DNA of 64,000 bases from contig WPIO01000093.1 in NCBI GenBank assembly GCA_009760855.2, forward strand, positions 1,575,659 through 1,639,658, given 5' to 3'. Below, in pieces: positions 32,593 through 45,375 of the stretch. The stretch comes from Cristatella mucedo (Eukaryota; Bryozoa; Phylactolaemata; Cristatellidae). Each line of letters opens with the position of its first letter. Within the stretch, counting starts at the first letter, position 1. The notes beneath the pieces are model-generated. The model did not search any database. It was given only the letters and a program-made list of their open reading frames with translations, and was not told where the DNA came from. A program made the position numbers and the translations under genes.

Positions 32593-34764
32593 GCACGCAG
32601 GTGTGCCAACGACTTCAGAAAACGATAGCGGTCAAGGTTGGCCATACCTTTAGAGCTAGTCCGCGTGCTGCTGTATTTCCCCAAGTAAAAGCACCATGTG
32701 TGTATGTGCTGGAGACTGAAAGATCAAGGACCAAATACGGAAAGCAGTACTTACGTTTTCACTTATTTTGATTCATGGCGTTCGTTAGGAAAACAATTCC
32801 GGAAACACTAATCTGGTATTAATATAATAAGTATTGGTATTAACATAATATCTGGTATCAAAAACGTATCTGGTATTAACATGATAATAATAAGATATTA
32901 ATCGTATTCCAGAAACACTAATATCTATAATCGAGATCAGATATACAGCAATTCGCTTTTTGGTTTGTTATGTCAACCCGAAAGCATAGTTTAATATCGT
33001 GACTGAACGGTGGATCGGTATTGGGTTAAGATTAAGGCCAAGCACCTGTTCGAACTCGCACGATGTGCTCGTGCGGTCAACACGTCCCAATTGGAGCAGA
33101 AACCCTGCTCTTTCACAAATTTAACCAATTTTAATTTATAAAGTATAATTTGGTTGTTTTCAATTTTTGTATGTTTTGCTTTTCAAGGGGTTTGCGTAAG
33201 AGGCTAGGTGCTCGCACTTCACGACCGAGCAGCTGGGTTCAAATCCTGGAGCGGGCAACCATCTACTGCAGGCTGCAAGCTGGAGTGATAACCGCCAATT
33301 TTCTTCTGTCGATCTATATGTCTATGTGTGTCTATATCTAGTGAGGCTTCCTAGATATGGCGGAAAACTGTCAACATCGCTATTAGTGTGTGCTAAAGGG
33401 ACTGCAAACTATGTAGCTATCCAAATCGAGATGCCCATTGACCCTTGTTGCTGCAGTGACTCCACACGGTCGGCCATGACTCCATGTTCTTTTCCGGCAG
33501 CCGGATTGGAAGGTGTTTCACGTTTATCAAGTCTTCCCCGAAGCTGCTAATGGTTAGTTTTCCTAACTTCTCAGTTTTTGAGTTCGAAATTAGAAGAAAA
33601 TACTGCTAAGAGAGACGTACGGTGTATATCACTTTGTTTCTAGTGGAGCTATCAGAGTTACAACCTTCGGGCTGAAACAAACTCACTACTCGTGAAAGCC
33701 AGAGGTTGCGGGATTTTAATCACTCGCGGCAAACGTTTTTGGTTTTCATTCCCATGGCTGACAATATTTGGGCCTTCAAATTTTACTGCACCACCATTAA
33801 CGGGTATTATGTCACCAAGCCCGATCGGAGGCTTAGCACTATCTCAGCATAGAGGGTGAACAAATTAATATTAATAATATTTTAAACTGTGATAAAAAAG
33901 TAATTGGTTTGAATGGCGCTTTGAGGTAATTGCAATGCTCCATCCGTGCACTTAACAATTCCTGGCAAGACAATCAACGACCGAGTAAAAATAAATTAAA
34001 AGTATGGTATCATCCTTTGACGATCATGAAAAAAGCAATAAGCATTTTTATTGGGCCAGCACACCAGAAGACCACACAAGCACACACGAGTACACCCAAG
34101 TTGGCTGATATCCAGCACCTGGCCTTTTCTAGAAAAGTAATAGGTTTGCGTTTGTTCCGTTATCGGTCAGGCAAAGGCGGTTTCTTGCCCTTTCGAGGCA
34201 TCGAGGCTCAATCAGAAAATATATTGACTGGGGTTCGTGCAATCTATGCACTGGTAGCTTGGTACTTTTCAATTACTATTCATGCAGTTACCAAAGCGAC
34301 CTTGGACCCAAACCAGCACGGAAGGGGCGCATCTTTTCACACCGTATGTTGAAAATTGAAGGTTAGTTCCTTGCTTGGTTCACTTCCAAGCTGTAATTGC
34401 AGTTGCTTTAGCGATCAAATGAGTGACTCTTGGCATCAGGCTGAGCTTGCAAAACCTTTGGCTCTCATTCCTTCAGCCTCACTGCCACTCTGAGCAGCAA
34501 CAGCAACAGTAGCAGCAGCGACACATAGTTCGATCGCAAACGATTCTTGAAATGATTTCAAATGATCGTGATGATCAAATGATCGCTTTTGAGTTCGTAC
34601 AATTTGCTGCCGATGAGGCGACTTTATCGGAATGAGACTGTCTTCAGCAAAGGTCTCTTTAGAGCCACGGCAGCGGCAATGCATAAGCGGATTCTTATAC
34701 TTTCATATTACAGAGTCAGTGAAGAGCAGGCACGATTAAATTGAAGTGTGAAAGCCAGAAGCTT
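32593..34764. other. Intergenic, mostly unassigned
   Basis: Holds an AT-rich patch with repeated 'ctggtattaa' words (32812-32890), a tRNA-like SINE fragment around 33185-33345 (B box GGTTCAAATCC at 33236), and a weak tRNA-like string at 33650-33720. The 140-codon open frame at 33930-34352 has no recognisable family. No gene supported. Confidence 0.4.
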
Positions 34765-36120
34765 TTTATACTATCGATCACCAAGTCTTTCTTGAGCGCC
34801 TCTCATCTCGCCCGTGCATCACTGGCACTACTCTGCAATAGTTCAGGTCCTATCTCAGTGGGAGACTCCAGAGTATTGACGTGAATGGACAAAGATCATC
34901 TGAGGTACCTCTGAAATATGGCGTACCTCAGGAATATGTACTTGGTCCTGTTCTTTTCACCATCTTTCCTCTCAATCTGGCCGGTGTGGTTGCCAAGCCC
35001 AATCTAGGCTTTCACTTCTATGCAGATGACACTCAGCTGTAACTTTGCTTTGATCCCTGCCAGCCATCCAGCACGTCGAATTCTCTCAACTCCCTTGCTG
35101 CAGGTATTGATGACATTCGCACGTGGATGGCAGCAAACTTTCTTGAATTGAATCATGATGAAACCAACTTACTACTGTTAACCAAGTCTGATTTAGAAAT
35201 TGGAAAAGCTAACGCTGAAAGTCGGTTCTGCCAGCATATCTCCTGTCCAATTTGCACGAAATGGTGTCGCGTTCCAAAGTTACCTTTCATTCGACGACCA
35301 CTTCAGCTCCGAAGTCAAGTCTGCCTATTTCACCTACACAGCATTGCTAAAAATCGGGCTTATTTATACAGGAATACCTCATATATATTGGTCCGTGCAT
35401 ATGTGACATACTGTATTGCCTTCTGCAACTCACTGCTTGCAGGCCCACCGGCCGGTGCTGCAAGGCGCTTACAGCTTTTGCAAAACTCTGAAACCAGGCT
35501 CGTCTGTCGTGAGTGTCGCAGTCGCCACATCACACCACTTCTCGCCGACCTGCACTGGCTCCCAGTCAAGCAACACGTCAATTTCAAAGTTTTGTCACTC
35601 ACTTTTTGACTCGAGGTCCCTTCATTTTTTGGCTCGAGCCTACATATCAGATCTTCTCCCTCACCAGGACAAGCATCGTTCCACCAGCTTTTGGAATCTT
35701 ACTGTTTACTTGTACCTCGTAGAAACCTGAAATCCTTTGGAGACCGTGCTTTTAGTTTGTGTGCTCTCAAAGCCTAAAACTCACTCCCGACTTGCGTCGC
35801 GACATCTCCTGACTTGACTACATTTAAAAAGAAACTAAAAACGCACCTATTTATGACAGCATTAAGTGGGCCCCTGTGATTCGTCCTTGATGTGCTTATG
35901 CATTTTGACACTGTGCAGGCTGCCACTATCCAAACTTGCATGTTGACTCTTTGCATGGCACCCCTAACCATGCTAAAAAGCTTATTTTTTTATTGACCAT
36001 GCTACCACAGGCCGTTCGATCGTACTTTCTTTGAAGCAAATATAAAGTACCTAGAAAGAGATTGAGTTCTCTGAGGGCACTATATCGAATGCATTTTTAT
36101 TGCTATTATTATTATTATTA
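34765..36120 (+). mobile_element. LINE family B, older copy
   Basis: Covers the RT from 'actatcgatcaccaagtctttcttgagcgcc' to the (ATT)n tail at 36095-36120. The YADDTQL box is followed by a stop (TAA after CTG at 35041). Several frameshifts break ORF2. 3' UTR and a degraded stem-loop are present (aaagtacc..gggcacta). Confidence 0.85.
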
Positions 36121-37284
36121 GAAAAGCAAGCGATGCAGCAGCTACCTGATAATGACAGTCACTTCGGTAAACGTCACCCCTTCGAGAGAGATGGAATACT
36201 TCTCGATCAGTTAACGGGCAGTACACGACAGGTCAATGCTCCGTCGGTGCACGTGGCCTCAAGGCCGACTTACGGAGGTATGTCCGGAGAAGTCCAAGAA
36301 AACGGTCAACAATTTTTAAGTTTTTTGAAATTTGCGTATGAAAAGATAATTTTTTTATAAATTATATCCCGAATTCAGGTGGTTGTCAGATGACTAGAAC
36401 ATGGTATATCTTTCTTATTTTGGCTACGAGTCACCATACCATTTTTTGTCACACGGTCAGCCATTGCAAGTTACTGAGCAAAACGCAAAGCGCGAGCACT
36501 TTGCAAAGTGCGAGCACTAGAATGTTAGTCCGTAGCTGGTGGCACCAACGTTACGACGGTTCAACGCTCCCTAGTTTGGGTAGCAGCACGTGCAACGTGC
36601 AACGTGCAAAGATCTTACGCAAGCAATTCGCCGAAGATAAAACAAAGTACTCAATATGCCGCTCGGAGCTCAAGCAACAACGCCGAATCGGTAAAAGCAC
36701 ACCAATAGCCTGTATTCTACTGCTGATGCACAGCGGGGACTTCCCACTGATTTGCTTACAGGCTCTCGGCAGCTCAAGCTCGGTGTAAGACTCACCGACC
36801 GGCTCGCAGCTGCTACTAGTACTAGCGACTGTGATCAGGCACAATTTGTATGTAGTAGCCAGGTCACAAGTCACAAAAATCATAAATGGTACCATCTTTC
36901 ATTCTAGTTTTAAAATGAATACGGTCTGCCTAATTTTACATAATGCTGCTCATAAGCCTCAGCTTATCGCGACTCTTTCATAATCATCCTTATTGGGCAC
37001 CAAAGCTCACAGCTCTCAATTGATGCTCAGCTGTCATGTTCATTGTTCATAATCGATTTGCAATACCATAATGTATTTAGCCGCATTTAAGGGTACCTCT
37101 TTATAAGTGTCGTTTTGAAAGAACGTGGTAGAAAATTTGATTCGGCTACTTTGACTTTGACGAGCTAATCGTGGTGCAATATTTTAAATTTTCATGTGCC
37201 TCCACAGGCCACCACGAAACGCAGAAAAGGACATAAGGCCTCAAACTTTATTGCAGTATGCTCGCCAAATATGTAGAGTCCCAA
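36121..37284. other. Intergenic, nothing recognised
   Basis: Open frames at 36100-36360, 36390-36788 and 36551-36895 (minus) overlap each other and have no family resemblance. No repeats recognised except local 'gcgagcactttgcaaagt' duplications near 36490. Confidence 0.4.
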
Positions 37285-37370
37285 TTTTGCGGCGGCCGAG
37301 TGTGCTATACAACACCCTCCTGAGTACCACACGTAGTCTTTGTGTGGAGTTACAAACTGTGACACTGTAT
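37285..37370 (+). mobile_element. LINE family A tail remnant
   Basis: 'gccgagtgtgctatacaacaccctcctgagtaccacacgtagtctttgtg.ggagttaca' resembles the last codons and 3' UTR of LINE A. Strongly diverged. Confidence 0.5.
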
Positions 37371-37689
37371 CACTTTATATTGCGATGGATTTCGGTGTAT
37401 TGCTTGAGATCAACTTCGTACCATCGCAAGAAGGAATGTGAATGCTCGTCAAGTACGACACACTGTATTGAGAAATCTGAATTGCACCTTTGCCGAGTAG
37501 ATTTCTAGCGGATGTGTGGTAGATTTCACTGGATTTCTGTGAATTACGGCATCGGTTGGTCCATTTAAATCTACCGCTGTTCATGGCCCAAGATTGTTTG
37601 AGCGAAATAGGTTGAAATTATTTTTATGCACATTCAATACAGTGCATTGCATGATGTATTCAAAACTTGAGGAATAGCGCATCCGAAAC

Positions 37690-38483
37690 CCTGCCTACTT
37701 TCAGCTACATAGCATTGCTAAAATTTGGGCTTTTTTAGACAGGGATACCGCATATAAATTGGTCAGTACATATGTGACATACCGTCTTGCCTTCTGCAAC
37801 TTACTGTTTGCAGGCCTACCGGCCTGGGCAATCAGGCGCTTACAGCTGGTGCAAAACTTTGCAGCCAGGCTTCTCTATCGAGCCTCGCAGTTGCCACATC
37901 TCTCTACTTCTCGCTGACCTGCACTGGCTCCCAGTCAAGCAACGCATCGACTTAAAGATTTCGTCACTCACTTTATGGCCCATTCATTCTTTTGCCCAAG
38001 CCTACCTATCAAATCTACTGCCATACTAGGCTAAGCCTTGAACCGTCAGGATTTTGGAATCGAACTGTTTACTTGTACCTCGTAAAAACCTGAAATCCTT
38101 TGGAGATCGTACATGCACTTCGAATGCTCAAAATCCTGGAACTCGCTCCCGACAGGAGTCACGACATCTCCTGACTTGACCGCATTTTAAAAAGAAACTA
38201 AATATGCATCTATTTGTAACAGCATTTAGTGGGTCCCTGTGATGCGACCTTTATGTGCTTATGCTTGCTGATACTGTACATGTTGCCACTAACCATACTT
38301 GCATGCAGACGAGGTGCATGTAACCCCCAACCATGGTATGCTTGTTGTTTATTGAGCATGCTACCACAAGCCGTTCGATCGTTCGTTCTTTGCAGCAAAT
38401 GTAAAGCGCCAAGAAAGAGATCGAGTTCTCTGAGGATGCTTTATCATATGTATTATTAGTAATGTTATTATCATTATTATTTT
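37690..38483 (+). mobile_element. LINE family B, old 3' part
   Basis: Starts 'ctacatagcattgctaaaatttgggc' and runs through the LDFCNSLL region (here LAFCNLLFAGLP), the WLPVKQRID block and the 3' UTR, to the stem-loop (aaagcgcc..gatgcttt) and an ATT/ATC tail at 38450-38483. Many lesions. Confidence 0.8.
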
Positions 38484-38569
38484 AAGACAGTTACTACAAT
38501 ATTAATTTAAATTTTGAGCTTTGTAATGCCGCTTTCTTCACCTCAATTTAAGCATTATTAGGGCGGATT

Positions 38570-38890
38570 GCAATGACTTGCACCTTGAGACAGTTGGCGA
38601 CTAAAGATTCTGTTTTGAAGGTGCTAGACAGTAGGACTTACTTCAGCAAAATTTACGTAAGGGTGCGTCCTCTCCTGCTGCGGACTGTGTCACATCCATT
38701 CCAGCCGCACTGAGCCTCGCTGCTTGCTTTCTCACTCAGCTTCGCGTTTCACTTTCCCTGTGTTTCGTAAGATTAAATATCTTGGCTACCGTATGGGTAC
38801 CGAAAGAAGGTTAGACTTGGACTTTCCTGTATAAAATTCTCCGGCCTAATATCCACTTTGTCTTTGTTGCTTAGATAAGTAACGTGGGGG
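38570..38890 (+). mobile_element. LINE family A-like 3' end, diverged
   Basis: Weak match to the LINE A end: 'cttggctaccgtatgggtaccgaaagaaggttag' followed by 'ttgtctttgttgcttag'. The upstream part resembles ORF2 C-terminal sequence only loosely. Confidence 0.5.
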
Positions 38891-39302
38891 GATGTATGCA
38901 TGCAGACAAATATAATTGTGGAAGACTGCCGAAGATTGTGAAGGATTGAAAGTGAGGTTCGTTTTACCCCAAATATACGATTGCAACCGACCCTCAGTAA
39001 ATTAATTTCTTATTGAGGGCTGCAAAAGCGTTTACCTTGGGCTGCAGATTATTAATGCCTCAATCCGAACGTATGCGTATGCAATAACATAGGATTCGCC
39101 GCTTGTTCTGTGACCACTCTCCTCACCGGTCCTTCATCACACAACTTCCGTTAGTAACACTATATAAATGCACACACTGAGAAACCTGTTTATGGGGTAT
39201 GAAAGCCAGTGATGCTGAGCAGCTGACCTAGGGAAAAATCCGCAAGCCGTACCGCACACTAAGTTACTCCAAGGGAACGATCGAACGGCAAGGTAAGATA
39301 AT

Positions 39303-42249
39303 TGTAATGTATCTCCTTCAGTAACTCCACAAAGTCATAAAGACCATGTGGGTGTTACGCAGGAGAGTATTGTATAGCGCACTCATAGCCTAAGCGGCTT
39401 TCGGTACGCATTCGGTAGCCAACAGACTTCGTCTCACGCAACAAAAAGAAAGTGGGAAGTATAGCAGACTTAGGAGAGCAGTTGAGGTAGTGAGTAGCAT
39501 AGAAGTAGCAGTTCAGGACCGCTGAAAAAGATGTGCCATAGTCGGCAGTTGGAGAGTAGATGTCATTGCGTAAGAATTGTGGAAGCGAGTTCCACAGTCT
39601 AGGACCTGCAGAGCTAAAGCTTCTGTCGCCAACTGTCTTTAAGCGGAGGAATGGGACAGCTAATTTATTGTCCACACAGGACCTGAGGGTGCGAACAGGC
39701 TGAAACTGATGCAGCAGTTCAGCTAGGTACGAAGGAGCCACGCCGTGGCGGGCCTTGTGGGTCAGCGTAAGAACTTTGCTCTGTATCCTTTGCTCAACCG
39801 GCAACCATCTTAGCTCTTTCAGCAGAGGTGACACGTGCTCAAACCACTGGGACTTGAAGACCAGCCTTGCAGCCATATTCATAGTCCGCTGTAGTGGCAT
39901 AATAGCTTTCTTTGGTAGCCCAGCCAAAAGGGAATTACAATAATCAAGCCGAGACAGAATTAAAGAGCTAGTTAAATTTTTTACAAGCCACTTTGGGAGA
40001 CAGCTTCTAATCTTGGATAGGGATCGGATGTGATGGCTAGCTGTAGAGGCAGTCTTCTGAATGAAGCTTTTGAAATTGAGGCAGCTGTCGAACACAACAC
40101 CTAGATTACGAGCATGTGGTGAAGGTCTCACAATAGCATCACCTATTAGAATAGCAAAGCCTTTTAATCCAGCCACACGCTTAGGGTGTCCTATGAGAAG
40201 CAGTTCGGTTTTATCGTCATTTAATTTCAGGAAGTTTTCCGACATCCAGGATCGAATATCGGCAAGGCAAGCATTCAGTTTCTCAATTGCTGCATCAGAT
40301 TCCGACGGTTTAAATGACAAATACAACTGAGTATCGTCAGCATAGAAGTGATATCCTATTCCATGGGCCTTAATCACTTTTCCCAGAGGTTGCGTATAAA
40401 TGGAGAACAGCAAGGGACCAAGTACAGACCCTTGAGGGACTCCACGGGTGACCCTTCTCATGTCTGAGACCTGACCCCCACACGACACGGATTGAACACG
40501 ATCAGACAAGTATGATTTAAACCACGCCAGTGCTTCGTCTGCCAGACAGATCGTTGTTCTCAATCGTTCAAGCAGAACTTCGTGATCAATGGCGTCGAAG
40601 GCAGCAGACAGATCTAGCAGAGCTAGGGCAGTGACATTCCCGTCGTCGTTGCCACGTAGAATGTCATTGTTAACACGGAGGAGAGCAGTTTCAGTAGAGT
40701 GCTGCCTCTTGAAACCTGATTGAAATGTTTCTGACATTCCATTATTTTTAATATGTTCAACTAGCTGCTTAGCAACAATTTTTTCAAGAATCTTTGATAA
40801 GAACGGAAGAAGGGAAACTGGACGATAGTTTGCTAGGACCTCTGTGTCTAATCCAGGCTTTTTAAGAATAGGTCTAACGATTGCCGATTTGAAGGACTTG
40901 GGGACGACCCCTTTCCCCAAAGAAGCATTAAAAATCTTGGTTATGGCAGGGCTAAGTTGGTCTGCAAGTGAAGACCACAGAGATGAAGGTATAGGGTCTT
41001 CAGGAGACGAGCTCTTTTTGCTAGACCTTATTAAGGCAGCCACATCACAGGCAGAAACATCGGAGAACCTTTTAAGAAAGGTCACAGGTTGAGGAACGGC
41101 GATTGCTTTGGTCGGAGGGGGCTTAATGGAGGCACGAATGTGCACAATTTTTTACGTAAAGAAGGCTGAAAACTTTTCGGCTGAGCCCTTAATATCTGGG
41201 GAGTCAGACCTCACAGCATTGGCCAGTAAATGGTTTACTGTCTTATAAATCTGTTTAGTGTCCGACTGGCAGGAATTCAGTTTTCTAATGAAAAAAGAAG
41301 CCCTGGCTTTTTTAAGCTTTCGGGTGTAAACTCGAAGGAAGTCTTTAAAATTGACTAGGTCTGTCTCAGACCCCGATTTCTTGAAACGACGTTCCAGCCT
41401 GCGCTTAACACGGCGCATCTTAAGGAGTTTTTTTGTAAATTGAAAGCAATCTCGACGACTTTGAACACGGATAGAGCGAGCGGGAGCATGCTTGTCAAGA
41501 GCACTCCTGAGTGTCATGTTCATCGCATCAGTGAGGGTATCGAGGCTGCCGGTCGAGTCTGAATGCAGATCAAGAAGGCCTGCATCACAAACAGATTTCA
41601 AAAACTTGTCCATGTCAATACTTTGTAAGTTACGTCGTTTGGCAAATTCGACATTGCCCTGCACGTACGAGGGAGCAGGAACAGTAAACGAGACCGAACA
41701 ATGATCTGAGAGGGTCAGTGGGCACACCACAAAGTCAGTGGGGAGGACATCCTTAGTGATCACGAGATCTAGAATGTGGCCACCGACGTGGGTGCTATGA
41801 TTAACGTGTTGGCCCAAACCAAAATTCTCCAGACAGTCAAGAAATGAGCGGACCTGGCTGTTGCTAGGGTTTTCGACGTGAATATTGAAGTCTCCTACAA
41901 TCAGTAACGGCCTGTCACACACAAATATTTTAGCGAGGAACTCTGAAAACTCCTCTGTAAACAAGTTTAGACAGCCAGGAGGTCGGTATATCGCAACGGT
42001 GAGAGGCATTGTCTTTGATGAAGACCTGATAGCAACCGATTCAAACGATGACCCATGCGAGAAACTGCACATTTTATAGCCAACCGACTCGCGAACAACA
42101 ACTGCAACCCCGCCACCAACCTTGTCAGAACGCATGGACTGATAGAATGAGAACCCGGGTGGGGTAGTCTCGGAAATACAGCTGCTGGAACAAGGCGTCA
42201 TCCATGTTTCGGTAAGCAGAAATGCCTCAAGCTTGCAGGCAACTGGCAA
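39303..42249 (-). mobile_element. LINE family A, near-complete ORF2
   Basis: Minus strand. Endonuclease segment 42249-41152 (LTETW, YRPP, VGDFNIHVE, HILDLVIT, LSDHCSVSF) and RT segment 41145-39355 (RPVSLLPFLSKILEKIV, LDLSAAFDAIDHEVLLERL, GVPQGSVLGPLLF, YHFYADDTQLYLSF, LDYCNSLLAGLP, LWNSLPQFLR). These motifs and their order indicate the CR1/L2 group of non-LTR retrotransposons. The two parts are in one frame separated only by TAA at 41149-41151; a sister copy has GAA there. The first ~40 residues of the endonuclease are not visible upstream of 42249, so the 5' end is truncated or diverged. The 3' UTR is only ~50 bp with a short ATTGTAATG-like tail. Confidence 0.93.
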
Positions 42250-42446
42250 GAACTTGCATTGATAAGCACATCCACAGCAGCTATCAAGCTGGGACTACAC
42301 ATCAGCAGGTGGACGGCAGCGCCGAGCGGCTACTCTCGATGCGAAATCCACTCAACTACGCCCGTCGAAATCGGACGGATCGATCGTCACCAGCTAGCGA
42401 ACCCTCGCCAAGATACGGCCCAGCTCCACGTCGCCCGTGTTGTAAG
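42250..42446. other. GC-rich junction between LINE A and the viral element
   Basis: About 200 bp, clearly richer in GC and CpG than the viral sequence to the right. It may be upstream LINE A sequence or host DNA. The change in composition is abrupt near 42440. Confidence 0.4.
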
Positions 42447-42550
42447 AAAAGTACCCTTTTAGGACATTTCCCTTTTCAATCCTCCTCATGCTCACTATCG
42501 TTCGCATTTTGAAGTCTTGAAACGGAAAATGTCCCCAAAAGTTTACTTTT
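42447..42550. repeat. Imperfect inverted repeat at the viral left end
   Basis: Arm 1 (42447-42475, starting aaaagtacccttttaggaca) is complementary, with a few mismatches and one-base gaps, to arm 2 (42519-42550, ending ccccaaaagtttactttt). A related 'aacttttgtcctatttag' follows at 42563. It lies exactly at the composition boundary, 67 bp before the first viral start codon. Linear protein-primed viruses and Polintons have terminal inverted repeats; a folded or duplicated terminus is one reading, a gene-regulatory hairpin another. Confidence 0.6.
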
Positions 42551-42610
42551 CCTCCAACATTAAAACTTTTGTCCTATTTAGTTTTTAATTAAAAAAATAT
42601 TATTTCCTTA

Positions 42611-42616
42611 ATATAG
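42611..42616 (+). promoter_or_regulatory. ATATAG start-site motif, DNA polymerase gene
   Basis: ATATAG abuts the ATG at 42617 (spacing 0). Member of the motif set described in the findings. Confidence 0.6.
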
Positions 42617-45375
42617 ATGTATCAAAAAAGTCCTCAAATGGGAAACTCGTTTCACGCCGAGTCAAGAAGACTAATGAATATTGATGTCATGACTCCAAGT
42701 AAAAGTATTGCTTCTAGGCTTCATAAGTTTAAATAAGATTTTGTTGGTGCAAGTGGAAAACATGAGAGATATGTTCTTAAAGGAAGAGACTATTCAGCAA
42801 CTGAAATTGATGATTTCTTTAGTAGTATAATACCAAGTTATAATAACGTATTAAAAGAAGTAAAAACTAGATTCTCTTCATTTAAATTGCAAACAAAGAT
42901 TTCAGTCCATTCATATCACGATGAAACTGACACACATTCTCATAGTCTTGTAACTGGTTCTAAGTTAGTTGCAGTTGTTAAAAGATCTTATTATACTAAT
43001 ATTATTAAAGACCAATTAAAATCTTTAAAAGAATTAATAGACAAAATTATTGACAAGAATCCAGGTTCTGGTTGGAGATTGATTGGTGTAAAACGTCTTG
43101 AGATTAATGTTAGTGAATATATTATTAGAGCAGGATCATCTTATTTACCATTACCAACTGGTTTAGCAATGAAGCGTTGTTGTATTAACATAAAGAATGA
43201 AGATAAATATTGTGCATTGTGGTGTGTTTTAAGATTCATAAATCCTGTAAATGTTCATCCAGAGAGATACATTGATTTAATTAAAATATTAAAAGCTAAT
43301 TATCAAGAATTAAACGAGCCTCTTTCACAACTTGAATGGCCACTCAAAGTAATTGATATTAAAATCTAGGTAAACTATTTAATGTTAGTATAAATGTTTA
43401 TGAATATAATGACAAATCAGGTGTATATCCTCTAAGGATTGTATCAAGAAAATTAGAGATTCCAGATAGACATATTAATCTTTTATTGATAACTAAATCT
43501 AAAAAAAGTCATTACGTATTGATAAAAAATTTTAGTGGATTATGTAGAACAGCTAATAAAGGAGGATCAGTGTTTTATTGTCACAGGTGTATGGATAAAT
43601 TATTTTCAGATGAAGATTTTCAGAATCATTTAGCTTTATGTAAAGGTCTTAATTCTAGTTACTCTAAATTAAAAATGCCTGGTATTGTTGTGAATAAGAA
43701 AACAGGACGAAAAAAAGATACTACACTTTTAAATTTTAGTGACCATGAAAAACTTATTAAGTCTCCATACGTTTGTTATGCAGATTTTGAGAGTTTGAAT
43801 GTAAAGACATGTGATGTTTGCTATGAAAGTATAGTATCTAACAATATTAATCCAACTTCCTGTAATAGTAAATTAACAACAGGTAAATGTAGTGATACAT
43901 ATACTAATATGTTACAAGTCCCATATGGCTCATGTGCAATTATTCTTTATATTAATGGAAAAGTATTAATAGATAATGATATAAATGGAGGAAAGTCTTG
44001 TATATTTTTAAATAGAAGTAGTGATTGTGTTGAGTTGCTTTTGGAATTTATAATGAATGTTTCAAATGAGTTGAAAGATAAGTTACTAGAGCACAATACA
44101 GTACCTATTATTTTTTATTCTGATACTCGTAAACAATTTAATGATTCCACTAATTGTTGGATATGTAATGATACATTTGTTGCTGAAGAAAAAGTAAATA
44201 TAAAACAAGAGATCACTGTCATTTTACTGGTAAATTTAGAGGAGCAGCACACAAACTTTGTAACTCACTTGTTAGATTTAAAAAAGTAGTTAGAAACTTC
44301 CTATCTTTATTCACAATTTGAAAGGATATGATTCTCATTTGATTGTGAAAGGAATGTCAACATTTAGTCTTAATTGTAAACCTGTTGCACATAATATGGA
44401 GAATTATATGTCAATGCCATTTGAGAATTTTGAGTTTAAAGATTCTATTAATTTTATGATTGGTGGTTTAAGTGATATTTTTACTTCATTAAAGAAAGCA
44501 AATTCAAACTTTGATGTTACAATTGATGTCTTTAAAAGATTATATCCAGATATTGATGTTAAGGTTCTTAAAGATGTTATAACAAGAAAAGGTATTTATC
44601 CATATGAGTACATGGATTCTTTTGATAAATTCAATGAGACTAAGATTCCAGATATTAAATCATTCAATAGTAAACTTAAGTTGGTTTTGAAAATTCAAGA
44701 AAGACTACACTTCTAAGCAAACCAATGTTCAAAGGAGCTGCAATTCTTGATTTATCAAAATTACATATGCAAAGATTTTACTATGACACATTGAAAGTTA
44801 AGTTTAATGATAGATTAAGTTTATTATACACAGATACTGATTCATTAGTTGTTGATATTAAAAGTGAAAACTTTGAGAAAGAGATGGATGATATTAAGGG
44901 TTGGTTTCATAGTGACGAGTTTGGTAAATTCAAGGATGAGATGAAAGGTGAAAAAATTGATGAGTTTATTGCATTAAGACCAAAATTATATTCTGTTGCT
45001 TCAAAGAAACCACTTATGAAAGCAAAGGGTGTTCCAAAAGAAGTAATTAAGAATTCAAAGATAACACACAGTGAATACGTTCAATGTCTAACTACTGCTT
45101 ATAATATTTATGCTGATAATCTTGATACTAAAGAGTTTGATGAAACACTTGATAGAGATTTCTATCGAATGACACAAAGTAAACATAATATTATGACAAA
45201 GAAACTTAAGAAAAGAGCACTATCAGCATTTGAATCAAAACGTTACTGGTTAGTCTGTGGTTGTTGTAGTTATGAATACGGTCATTACAAGATAGCAGAA
45301 GCATTAAACAATGGTACTAATCCAGGCCACTGTATAACTTGTAATATTAGTATAGATGCCGAAAAGGAAGATTGA
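42617..45375 (+). pseudogene. Protein-primed family B DNA polymerase, broken
   Basis: Remains of the Polinton/adintovirus-type DNA polymerase, which replicates linear genomes from a protein primer. Start chosen at 42617 because the TATAG motif abuts it and the frame continues. Pieces: 42617-43369 (in-frame TAA at 42734-42736), about 43372-44207, 44208-44307, 44318-44700 and 44704-45375; each step moves the frame back by one base. Visible motifs: a Cys2-His-Cys finger-like segment (YCHRCMDKLFSDEDFQNHLA), the exonuclease DFE in YADFESL at 43774, a Cys/His cluster near 44155-44260, the catalytic YTDTDSL (motif C) at 44825-44845 and KLYSV. Between the FNETKIPDIKSF region and the ILDLSKLHMQ region some hundreds of residues expected in this family are absent, including polymerase motifs A and B. 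It cannot encode an active enzyme as written. Confidence 0.93.
45351..45355 (+). promoter_or_regulatory. TATAG motif before the 50-codon gene
   Basis: TATAG abuts the ATG at 45356 (spacing 0). It lies inside the end of the polymerase frame. Confidence 0.6.

Noticed and set aside
33930-34352. 140-codon open frame as a host gene
   Set aside because: No recognisable domain, no splice-site context and no similarity to elements in the window; chance cannot be excluded.
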